A stretch of 5,206 nucleotides of DNA from Chthoniobacterales bacterium (lineage in GTDB: Bacteria > Verrucomicrobiota > Verrucomicrobiae > Chthoniobacterales > UBA10450): the NCBI GenBank assembly GCA_003244125.1, contig QHBL01000148.1, forward strand, positions 3,844-9,049, in the 5' to 3' direction. The notes under the pieces are model-generated. The model worked only from the letters and a program-made list of their open reading frames with translations, was not told the DNA's origin and did no database searches. Each line of letters starts with the position of its first letter. Position 1 is the first letter of the stretch. This document shows positions 1 to 5,206 of this stretch, in pieces. The position numbers and the translations under genes are program-made.

Positions 1-135
1 CTGCTGCTGCTGCTGATTGTTCTGCTGCTGCTGCTGCTGATCTTGCTCTTGCTGCTGATCCTGGTGCTTCTGCTGGTCGCTTTTGTCGTTGCCCTTTTGC
101 TGGTCCTGTTGCTTGTCCTGTTTCTGCTGCTGCTT
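1..135. repeat. CTG/CAG triplet-rich tract encoding the poly-Gln tail
   Basis: The plus strand shows uninterrupted CTG runs (five units at 1-15, six at 22-39) and further CTG/TTG triplets broken by ATC, GTC, CTT and GTT up to about base 135. On the coding strand these are CAG/CAA glutamine codons mixed with Asp, Lys, Asn and Glu. The tract continues past the window edge. Runs of identical triplets can slip in replication, but any change would be a multiple of three, so the tail would change length without a frameshift. Confidence 0.85.
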
Positions 136-1674
136 GTTCTGCGGCGGCGACGGAGTAGGCGTGGGTGTTGGCTGCTCCTTTTTCTTTTTCAGATCGTCGA
201 TCTTTTTCTTCACGAACTCGTAGTTCTCCTTCGCCTGCCGATCCTTCGGGTCCAGCTTCATCGTCTCTTCGTAATGCCGGAGCGCGCCCGTCCAGTCCGC
301 CAGCTTCTGATCATCACCGGTCTTTTTGTCACCACGTTTGTAGAGGGTATTGCCGAGGTTGTAATGGCTCTTGCTTTGCAGCTGCGTGTCCCGGGAAAGC
401 AGTGCCTGGCTAAAAGCCTGTAACGCCTTGTCATACTCCTCTCGTTTGTAAGCCGCCGCACCGGCGTCGAATTGCAGCCGGTCGGCGGCATGACTCTGCG
501 GATGCTCAGCCAGCGTGCTCTCGAATTGCTTGAGCGCCTCATCATATTTGCCCTGCTCGTAGGCATCGATCCCCGGCGCGCTCGCAAGCAAATTCCCGCT
601 CACCAAAAGCAGCGCCGCCGCCGCTGTCACCGAGGCTCTGCTCGCGAAATCTGTCGGAGTCGCCGGCCGCGGCATCACTGCACGCTGCCGGATTCGTTTT
701 CGATCATTGATAAACAACGATCCGATTAGCGCGATGATCGCCGCCCCGAGCGGCCACTCGTAGCGCTCGATTGGCCGCTGCGAAAGCCGCGCATCGATTT
801 CGGCCGCCTGCAATTTCGACAAACCTTCACCGTAAAGCTGACGCATCGTCTGCGGCCCGCTCTCCAGGTGCAGATACATCCCGCCCGTCGCGTTCGCGAT
901 CTCGCGCAGCCGATTCTCATCCAGCTTCGATTTCACCACCTGACCTTTCGGGTCTTTCACAAATCCGTTCTCCACCGGGATAAGCGAGCCTTGCGGCGTG
1001 CCGACGCCCACCGTGAAAATCTTAACGCCCGCCTGCGCCGCTTTCTTCGCCTCCTGCACCGCGTCGCCATTCAACTCCTCGCCGTCGGTGAAAATTATGA
1101 GCGCGCGATTTCCCATCGCGCTTTTCCCGAACGTGGAGGCCGCCAGCCGGATCGCTTCACTGATGTTGGTCCCGCCTTCGGGGATCGTTTTCGTATCGAG
1201 ATCGTTGATCGACTCGACAGCCGCGTCGTAGTCGATCGTCAGCGGCGCCTGGAGAAACGCGCGTCCGGCAAACGCGATCAACCCGACGCGATCGCCATTC
1301 AGTTCGGTAATCAAATCCTGCGCCGCCAGCTTGACGCGCGCCAGCCGATTGGGCGCGACGTCGTTAGAAAGCATGCTGCGCGAAGTATCCACCGCGATGA
1401 GCAGATCGAGCCCGCGCCGTTTCACATCTTCGTAGGTGTAACCCCAGCGCGGTTTAGCCAGCGCGATGATCGCCAGCGCCAGCGCCAGCAAAACGAAGCC
1501 GAAGCGTAATGCGCGACGGACGCGATCGATATTGCCAGCGAGCTGCGGCAACAAACGCGGCGAGACAAACTCGCGCAATAACGCTGCGCTGCGCCGCTCG
1601 TTCTTGAGATAGAGCAGCACGAACACAGGCAAGATGGCCAGTGCCCAGAACCAGATTGGCGCGCCGAAGCTCAT
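1..1674 (-). CDS. BatB-BatC fusion: VWA domain membrane protein with TPR domain and Gln-rich tail (3' end outside window)
   Basis: This frame stays open for 558 codons from the ATG at 1674-1672 to the window edge. An in-frame stop at 1692-1690 leaves no earlier start. Hydrophobic segments lie at about residues 7-23 and 58-73. A VWA domain follows with a complete metal-binding MIDAS: D96-x-S98-x-S100, T169 and D197 in FTDGEE. A third membrane segment is at about 308-322. Residues 334-366 look like a signal peptide (Met, a basic residue, AAAALLLV, then an ASA end), as BatC proteins have. TPR-like helices follow at about 367-478, including HYNLGNTLYKRG. A Pro/Thr linker (502-511) leads to a Gln/Asp/Lys-rich tail. 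VWA-TPR fusions of this type are known in Bat operons. The TPR part is inferred to lie outside the cytoplasmic membrane and to scaffold the other Bat proteins. No clear ribosome binding site precedes the ATG. Confidence 0.92.
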   Translation of the reverse strand, partial: MSFGAPIWFWALAILPVFVLLYLKNERRSAALLREFVSPRLLPQLAGNIDRVRRALRFGFVLLALALAIIALAKPRWGYTYEDVKRRGLDLLIAVDTSRSMLSNDVAPNRLARVKLAAQDLITELNGDRVGLIAFAGRAFLQAPLTIDYDAAVESINDLDTKTIPEGGTNISEAIRLAASTFGKSAMGNRALIIFTDGEELNGDAVQEAKKAAQAGVKIFTVGVGTPQGSLIPVENGFVKDPKGQVVKSKLDENRLREIANATGGMYLHLESGPQTMRQLYGEGLSKLQAAEIDARLSQRPIERYEWPLGAAIIALIGSLFINDRKRIRQRAVMPRPATPTDFASRASVTAAAALLLVSGNLLASAPGIDAYEQGKYDEALKQFESTLAEHPQSHAADRLQFDAGAAAYKREEYDKALQAFSQALLSRDTQLQSKSHYNLGNTLYKRGDKKTGDDQKLADWTGALRHYEETMKLDPKDRQAKENYEFVKKKIDDLKKKKEQPTPTPTPSPPQNKQQQKQDKQQDQQKGNDKSDQQKHQDQQQEQDQQQQQQNNQQQQQ

Positions 1675-1688
1675 CGTTTCATGCGACG

Positions 1689-1792
1689 GTCATTCTCAAC
1701 GAAGCGGAGCGGAGCCGAAGAATCCCCAGGCGCTACCTTAAAGGTGACTTCCACGGGATTCCTCGACTCCGCCTTGCTTCGCTCGGGATGAC
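1689..1792. repeat. REP-like imperfect palindrome between batA and batBC
   Basis: The left arm (1689-1725, starting GTCATTCTCAACGAAGC) and the right arm (1755-1792, ending TTCGCTCGGGATGAC) are imperfect reverse complements. Both run from GTCAT to a GGATTC/GAATCC core. The loop between them (about 1726-1754) holds a small palindrome, ACCTT-A-AAGGT, at 1735-1745. The transcript could fold into one long hairpin. I recognise this from memory as a dispersed intergenic repeat common in Acidobacteria, Verrucomicrobia and Bacteroidetes genomes, whose spurious translation contains 'HPERS'. It nearly fills the 127-bp gap: 9 bases separate it from the batA stop and 14 from the batBC start. No terminator-like U-tract follows the hairpin, so transcription probably reads through. 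Confidence 0.8.
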
Positions 1793-1801
1793 GGTGCGCT
1801 C

Positions 1802-2857
1802 TCACGGCAATCGCCTCCAGATCGTCTGCCCAAGCAGCAATTGCGTAACCAGCAAACCGCATCCCGCGGCAATGCATGCCGGAAAAAGATCGCGATACTG
1901 CTGGTATTTCTTCACGCTCACCTTCGTCTTCTCCAGCTTGTCGATCTCGGCGAAGATGCCCTCGAGCGAGCGCGTGTCGGTCGCGCGATAAAATTTTCCG
2001 TCGGCGATTTGCGAGATCTCGCGCAGGCCACTCTCATTGAAACTCACGCGCGCGTTTTCATACAGCACGTTCCCCGTTGCGTCCGTCACCGGATTCCCCG
2101 TACGCGGATTGAAGATCGGATATGGCGCAATGCCATTGGTCCCGATGCCGACCGCATAAAACTTTATACGCAATGCCTTGAGCGCTTCCGCGGCCGTATT
2201 CGGCGGAATCTTGCCCGCGTTATTGTCGCCATCCGTCAGCAACACCACCGCGCGGCTCTTGGATTGTTTATCGTTCAGACGATTTCCCGCTGACGCCATG
2301 GCCGAGCCGATGGCGGTCGCGCCTTCGACCAACCCGATCCTCACCCGATCCAGATTTTGCAGCAGCCATTCATGATCGAGCGTCATCGGGCTAACGACGT
2401 ACGGCCGGGTGCCGAAAGCGATCATGCCGATGCGATCATTCGGCCGTCCCTCGATGAATTTTCGCGTCACTTCCCGCACCGCATCGAGCCGCGTCGCTTC
2501 CTCTCCGCCAATGGTGAAATCCTTGATCAACATCGAACCGGAAACGTCGAGCACGAGCATGATGTCGATCCCACTCGCCTCCACTTGCGTGAGCGATTTA
2601 CCGAGCTGCGGCCGCGCCATCGCCACCATGAATGCCGCCAGCGTTACCCAGAGCAGCGCACGCAGAATCTGCCCTGCGCGACTGACGCTGCTTTTGCCGA
2701 TCACGCGAAACGGCGACGTCGCGGAAAAGACAATGGCTGCGCGCGGACCGAACTTCCCGCGCAACCATGCCAGCAGCGGCAGCAGCAGCAGTGACAACAG
2801 CAGCGACGGGTGCGCGAAGGCCAATCCCTGGCCGTGAAACCAATCACGCGGCGACAA
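1802..2857 (-). CDS. batA: BatA-type von Willebrand factor A membrane protein
   Basis: The protein is 351 residues from the preferred TTG start. A hydrophobic segment lies at about 18-32 and a second at 65-80, followed by the family sequence ARPQ. A VWA domain covers roughly 97-310 with a full MIDAS: D104-x-S106-x-S108, T181 in EGATAIG, and D209 in LLTDGDNN. A C-terminal membrane helix is at about 325-343. The order TM-TM-VWA-TM and the tail pattern (ISQIADGKFYRATD, IDKLEK) are typical of BatA, with the VWA domain expected outside the cytoplasmic membrane. A start at 2875 is also TTG and would add six residues, but the start at 2857 has AAGGAGG five bases upstream, so I chose it. The gene overlaps the preceding one by 14 bases, which implies translational coupling. 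Confidence 0.93.
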   Translation of the reverse strand: MSPRDWFHGQGLAFAHPSLLLSLLLLPLLAWLRGKFGPRAAIVFSATSPFRVIGKSSVSRAGQILRALLWVTLAAFMVAMARPQLGKSLTQVEASGIDIMLVLDVSGSMLIKDFTIGGEEATRLDAVREVTRKFIEGRPNDRIGMIAFGTRPYVVSPMTLDHEWLLQNLDRVRIGLVEGATAIGSAMASAGNRLNDKQSKSRAVVLLTDGDNNAGKIPPNTAAEALKALRIKFYAVGIGTNGIAPYPIFNPRTGNPVTDATGNVLYENARVSFNESGLREISQIADGKFYRATDTRSLEGIFAEIDKLEKTKVSVKKYQQYRDLFPACIAAGCGLLVTQLLLGQTIWRRLP

Positions 2858-3347
2858 GGTTTCCTCCTTGCACAAATCGGCGCGCCTCGTTCAACAACAG
2901 GCGGCTGTCTTCCGCCGTCGCCTCGTAGCGCGCGAACTTGATCAAATCGCAGCGATTCAAAAAATCGGCCAGCAACTCCTTCTCGGGCGGCGTGAAGCTT
3001 GTGGCCGACGAAATCGCATTCAAAAACTCGATCGAAGTCTGCCGCGTCATGGGCAGATTGAACTGCTCCAGCACATAGCGGCGCAGGACATCAGAAAGGC
3101 TGATGCTGAACTGATACGGAGGCGTGCTAACGAGCGCCGTTTCCATTTCATCCAACGCCGCCACCGTCCGCTCTCGCGCAGAGAGCGCCGGTTTTTGTTT
3201 GCGAAAGAACCTGCGCGCGTACCAGCCAAGCAGCCCCAGCAACGCGAGCACGACCACGCTCCCAGCGAAGACAACCCAGGGCGGAATGAGCGAGTAACCC
3301 ACCGGACCCGCGATGTCGTTAAATGTTTCCTGCGCGAGAAATTGCAT
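2844..3347 (-). CDS. DUF4381-like single-pass membrane protein of the Bat operon
   Basis: This 167-residue protein has a short N-terminal part, one strong membrane helix at about 24-43, a basic stop-transfer stretch (RRFFRKQK, 45-52), and a C-terminal helical domain predicted to be cytosolic. The pattern LRRYVLEQFNLP with a later CDLIKFARYEA and ARRFV resembles the DUF4381-type proteins usually encoded between the DUF58 and BatA genes. Their biochemical role is not known. A bridging role between the soluble MoxR/DUF58 pair and the membrane VWA proteins is my inference. The ATG lies only two bases after the DUF58 stop, and its end overlaps batA by 14 bases, so the three genes are probably translationally coupled. 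The family name is from memory of motifs and neighbourhood. Confidence 0.85.
   Translation of the reverse strand: MQFLAQETFNDIAGPVGYSLIPPWVVFAGSVVVLALLGLLGWYARRFFRKQKPALSARERTVAALDEMETALVSTPPYQFSISLSDVLRRYVLEQFNLPMTRQTSIEFLNAISSATSFTPPEKELLADFLNRCDLIKFARYEATAEDSRLLLNEARRFVQGGNLVAA
2863..2869 (-). promoter_or_regulatory. Shine-Dalgarno sequence that decides the batA start
   Basis: On the coding strand these bases read AAGGAGG, followed by five bases and then TTG at 2857-2855. It sits inside the end of the upstream gene, and it is the strongest ribosome binding site I see in the window. It favours the TTG at 2857 over the TTG at 2875, which would place the motif inside the coding region. Confidence 0.75.
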
Positions 3348-3349
3348 CG

Positions 3350-4234
3350 CTACCGCACCATCAACCGCCGTTCGCGGTTTTTGAAAAATGTGCGCAGCGC
3401 GGGCAGGTAGTCTTCACCCGTCCGCAAGTCGATCCGGTCGATGCGATTCTGCCGCAGAACCCGCGTTAGCTCGCTTTGCTGCGCCTCGGCCAGCGAGGCG
3501 AAGCGGCTGCGCACATTTCGATCCGCCGTGTTGATCTCAAGCTGATCGCCGGTCTCCGCATCTTCGAGAGTGATAATGCCGATGTTCGGCAACGCCGTCT
3601 CCCGTTCATCCTGGATCCGAATTGCGATGAGATCGTGCCGCCGCGCCGTCACCGCGAGCTCGCGCGCAAAATCCTGCGCCTGAAAATCCGAAATCAGAAA
3701 AACCACGGCACGACGCGTCACAATTTTATTGAGATGACCCAGCGCTGCGGCCGCATCTGTGCCGCGGCCAGCCGGTTCGAAAAACAAAATCTCGCGAATT
3801 ATCCGCAGCGTATGCGAGCGCCCCTTCTTCGGCGGGATGAAAAGCTCCAGCCGATCACTGAAAAGCAGCAGCCCCACTTTGTCGTTATTGCGGATCGCGC
3901 TGAAGGCGATCAGGCACGCGACCTCCGCCGCCAGCTCTCGTTTCGATTGCGTCGTGCTCCCGAAATTTCCCGATGCGCTCACATCGACGATCAGCATCAC
4001 CGTCAGCTCGCGCTCCTCGGTGAACTTCTTCACAAATGGACTACCCAGCCGCGCCGTCACATTCCAGTCGATGGCGCGAATCTCATCGCCCGGTTGGTAC
4101 TCGCGCACGTCTTCGAAATTCATCCCGCGCCCTTTGAAAACGCTATGGTAATCGCCGGCGAAAGCGGTCTCGACCAGGCCGCGGGTTTTGAGTTCGAGTG
4201 TGCGGATTTTTTTGAGGATCTCTTCTGTTTCCAC
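3350..4234 (-). CDS. DUF58 (VWA-fold) protein, MoxR partner
   Basis: This is a soluble 294-residue protein with no membrane helix. The N-terminal part carries the DUF58 signature: FKGRGMNFEDVREYQPGD (residues 33-50) followed by IRAIDWNVTARLGSPFVKKF. The VWA-like domain keeps D84-x-S86-x-S88, then GTD at 158-160 and ISDF at 181-184, so metal binding looks intact. Length is normal for the short soluble DUF58 class that accompanies moxR. The start is GTG at 4234-4232, giving a normal N-terminus (METEEILKKI). I see no Shine-Dalgarno motif before it, because the upstream bases belong to the heptamer array of the inserted cassette. The four-helix-bundle gene stops 13 bases upstream, so re-initiation or coupling may drive translation. 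Function in the family is only inferred: a substrate or partner of the MoxR ATPase. Confidence 0.95.
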   Translation of the reverse strand: METEEILKKIRTLELKTRGLVETAFAGDYHSVFKGRGMNFEDVREYQPGDEIRAIDWNVTARLGSPFVKKFTEERELTVMLIVDVSASGNFGSTTQSKRELAAEVACLIAFSAIRNNDKVGLLLFSDRLELFIPPKKGRSHTLRIIREILFFEPAGRGTDAAAALGHLNKIVTRRAVVFLISDFQAQDFARELAVTARRHDLIAIRIQDERETALPNIGIITLEDAETGDQLEINTADRNVRSRFASLAEAQQSELTRVLRQNRIDRIDLRTGEDYLPALRTFFKNRERRLMVR

Positions 4235-4236
4235 TG

Positions 4237-4267
4237 GTGAATGGTGACTAGTGACTGGTGAATGGAC
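4237..4267. repeat. Left heptamer array, inverted relative to the right one
   Basis: On the plus strand four tandem 7-bp units read GTGAATG, GTGACTA, GTGACTG, GTGAATG, then GAC. The pattern is GTGA(A/C)T(A/G). A 12-bp direct repeat, ACTGGTGAATGG, also occurs at 4233-4244 and 4254-4265, 21 bp (three units) apart. The array covers the TAG stop and last codons of the four-helix-bundle gene and abuts the GTG start of the DUF58 gene. Confidence 0.8.
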
Positions 4268-4691
4268 TTTCCTCTTCCTCGCGCACGAGCGAGCGATAAT
4301 CAGTCGAGGGGCCGTGTTTACAAAAGTCGTCGGCGCGGTCGATCACGCGCGAGAGCATCCCGCCGATCCGTTGATATTCGAGGTTGAGCTCGTCGAAATC
4401 AGCGCGCGAGAGATAGCCGCAATCCAGAGCATCATCTAACCAGGAGTGAGTCTCGTTGGCTTCTCCCAGTGCTTCATCAATCTTGTTAATGAAAGCAGCC
4501 GTATATCGTCGACGGGCCCACGCTTCGCCCAGCATTGCTTTCACCGCGCGTGAGCTGCGACGGATCTGATCACTTAATGCGAATCGTTCCTCGCGTGGAA
4601 AATGGGAGGTGACCGAATAAATCCTCTGGGCCGCAGCTCGAGCAGCGGCATAAACCTTCAGATCACGAAACGACCGCGCCGGCGAGTCCAT
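4248..4691 (-). CDS. Four-helix-bundle protein, 23S rRNA intervening-sequence (S23/IVP) family
   Basis: This 147-residue protein has no membrane segment. It opens with the family pattern FRDLKVYAAARAAAQRIY (8-25), then FPREERFALSDQIRRSSRAVKA (31-52), then GEAWARRRY (55-63), an acidic helix with EALGEANETHSWLDDALDCGYL (73-94), and a last helix to about 123. The family is known from proteins encoded inside 23S rRNA intervening sequences, and it is structurally related to the Avd accessory protein of diversity-generating retroelements. Members bind or are thought to bind nucleic acid; the function here is unknown. The start (TGA-ATG, 4691-4689) and the final codons (PFTSH, then TAG) lie in the flanking heptamer arrays. 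A GGTGA seven bases upstream can pair with the 16S tail. This family is not part of the Bat pathway, so the gene looks inserted. Confidence 0.9.
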   Translation of the reverse strand: MDSPARSFRDLKVYAAARAAAQRIYSVTSHFPREERFALSDQIRRSSRAVKAMLGEAWARRRYTAAFINKIDEALGEANETHSWLDDALDCGYLSRADFDELNLEYQRIGGMLSRVIDRADDFCKHGPSTDYRSLVREEEESPFTSH

Positions 4692-4716
4692 TCACTAGTC
4701 ACCAGCTACTATTCAC
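4686..4716. repeat. Right heptamer array, inverted relative to the left one
   Basis: Read on the minus strand from 4716 down, the four 7-bp units are GTGAATA, GTAGCTG, GTGACTA, GTGAATG, then GAC. The second unit is degenerate. The gene-proximal unit and GAC match the left array exactly, and the ATG of the four-helix-bundle gene is inside that unit. Because seven is not a multiple of three and the units contain TGA and TAG, the array places stops in more than one frame ahead of the gene. Confidence 0.75.
4699..4703 (-). promoter_or_regulatory. Probable ribosome binding site GGTGA inside the right repeat
   Basis: On the coding strand GGTGA precedes the ATG at 4691 by seven bases and matches the distal part of the consensus AAGGAGGTGA. 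It straddles a heptamer junction, so the repeat itself seems to supply the translation signal. In a full transcript it could be masked by pairing with the left array. Confidence 0.45.
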
Positions 4717-4723
4717 TTGCCCA

Positions 4724-5206
4724 TCACGGCACCGGCAGTCCCGCAAAAATCCGCCCCACAATCGTCTCACTCGTAATCGACTCCGCCTCCGCCTCGTAGC
4801 TGACGATGATGCGGTGGCGCAGCACGTCGGGGCCGATGCTTTTGATGTCCTGGGGGGTGACGTAGCCGCGGCCATTGAGGAAGGCGTGGGCGCGCGCGGC
4901 GAGCGCGAGATAAATCGTGGCGCGCGGTGAGGCGCCGTAGCGCACGAGACCTTCGAGCTGGAGTTTGTAAGCGGCGGGATCGCGCGTGGCCCAGACGATG
5001 TCCACGATGTAATCCTTCACCCGGTCGTCGATGTAAATGCTGTTCACGATCTCGCGCGCGGCGATGATCTGCTGCGGATCGACTACGGCGGAGACGCGCA
5101 AGTCCGGCGAAGAGGTCGCCATCAAGTCGAGGATGCGGCGCTCTTCGCTTTTTTGCGGGTAGCCGATGTTGAGTTTGAACATGAAGCGGTCGAGCTGCGC
5201 CTCGGG
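4724..5206 (-). CDS. MoxR-family AAA+ ATPase, C-terminal part (5' end outside window)
   Basis: The frame enters at the window edge as PEAQLDRFMFKLN, the segment after sensor 1 that is characteristic of MoxR ATPases and carries the arginine in LDRF. A typical C-terminal lid follows: VRYGASPRATIYLALAARA (sensor 2 arginine at about residue 95 of the visible part), NGRGYVTPQDI, and LRHRIIVSYEAEAE. The Walker A and B motifs are upstream, outside the window. About 160 residues are visible, ending at TGA 4726-4724. MoxR proteins are chaperone-like ATPases thought to mature or remodel VWA proteins, which fits the three VWA-type genes downstream. An ATG at 5182 is internal, not the start. The stop is 32 bases from the four-helix-bundle ATG. 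Confidence 0.95.
   Translation of the reverse strand, partial: PEAQLDRFMFKLNIGYPQKSEERRILDLMATSSPDLRVSAVVDPQQIIAAREIVNSIYIDDRVKDYIVDIVWATRDPAAYKLQLEGLVRYGASPRATIYLALAARAHAFLNGRGYVTPQDIKSIGPDVLRHRIIVSYEAEAESITSETIVGRIFAGLPVP

Larger units (their letters stand above)
4237..4716. mobile_element. Putative cassette: S23-family gene bracketed by inverted heptamer arrays
   Basis: The unit is about 480 bp. It carries one gene and ends in inverted copies of the same four-unit heptamer array. It sits between moxR and DUF58, which are normally adjacent, and both neighbours appear intact. Bases 4686-4703 are the exact reverse complement of 4243-4267 with one heptamer (4251-4257) removed, an 18-bp match. 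I see no transposase and no evident target duplication, so mobility is inferred from structure and context only. The base composition of the cassette looks somewhat less GC-rich than its neighbours by eye. Confidence 0.4.

Noticed and set aside
43..423. Plus-strand open frame rich in leucine
   Set aside because: It is the antisense of the CAG/CTG Gln-rich tail and TPR region of the fusion protein. The apparent membrane protein is an artefact of reading CTG as leucine.
868..1509. Plus-strand open frame of 213 codons
   Set aside because: It is antisense to the VWA domain of the fusion, whose minus-strand frame has clear MIDAS motifs. The plus-strand product is Arg/His/Gln-rich with no recognisable domain.
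1689..1792. Rho-independent terminator between batA and batBC
   Set aside because: The hairpin is long but imperfect, has a large loop, and no T-run follows it on the minus strand. It matches a dispersed palindrome better.
1671..1877. Minus-strand 68-codon frame with HPERS-like peptide
   Set aside because: It overlaps the end of batA and translates the palindromic repeat. Such peptides are spurious products of the dispersed repeat rather than a gene.
2771..2806. CAG-rich stretch on the plus strand in batA as a second triplet repeat
   Set aside because: It encodes the leucines of the first membrane helix of BatA (minus-strand CTG codons) and is interrupted, so it is explained by the protein.
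2357..2837. Two plus-strand open frames of about 142-145 codons
   Set aside because: Both are antisense to batA, with biased composition (His/Arg or Ser/Met-rich) and no family features.
3476..4240. Plus-strand open frame of 254 codons
   Set aside because: It is antisense to the DUF58 gene, in phase with GC-rich codon bias, and has no domain or ribosome binding site.
4237..4716. CRISPR array or diversity-generating retroelement because of short repeats and an Avd-like protein
   Set aside because: The repeats are 7 bp with no spacers, and no cas gene, reverse transcriptase, or template/variable repeat pair is visible. The S23 family includes many stand-alone members.

Overview
All genes in this window lie on the minus strand and read from high to low coordinates. 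They form one tightly packed operon of the Bat (Bacteroides aerotolerance) / MoxR-VWA type. In transcription order they are: the C-terminal part of a MoxR AAA+ ATPase (cut by the window edge at 5206), a small four-helix-bundle protein of the 23S rRNA intervening-sequence (S23/IVP, Avd-like) family, a DUF58 protein with a von Willebrand A fold, a single-pass DUF4381-like membrane protein, a BatA-type VWA membrane protein, and a large protein that joins a BatB-type VWA domain in frame to a BatC-type TPR domain with a glutamine-rich tail. The last gene has no stop codon before base 1, so its C-terminus lies outside the window.

The organism is probably a soil-type bacterium of the Verrucomicrobia/Acidobacteria/Planctomycetes kind, with a Chthoniobacter-like verrucomicrobium the best guess. 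The reasons are the fairly GC-rich DNA, the gene set, the subtype of the four-helix-bundle protein, and a dispersed palindromic repeat whose translation reads 'HPERS...'. This is recognition from memory and was not checked by a search.

Region by region: 1-1674 is the BatB-BatC fusion, ending in a CAG/CTG triplet tract. 1675-1801 is the only sizeable gap and is almost filled by a 104-bp imperfect palindrome. 1802-2857 is batA, where a strong Shine-Dalgarno sequence inside the previous gene points to a TTG start. 2844-3347 is the DUF4381-like gene and 3350-4234 is the DUF58 gene. 4237-4716 is a self-contained unit in which the four-helix-bundle gene is bracketed by inverted arrays of four 7-bp repeats. 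4724-5206 is the end of moxR.

By analogy with this family, the MoxR ATPase is a chaperone-like remodeller acting on the metal-binding VWA proteins. DUF58 is the cytosolic VWA partner, the DUF4381-like and BatA proteins are membrane partners, and the BatB-BatC fusion supplies a third VWA domain plus a probably periplasmic TPR scaffold. The cassette and the palindrome both look like later insertions into junctions of an otherwise compact operon. They are the most interesting structures in the window.
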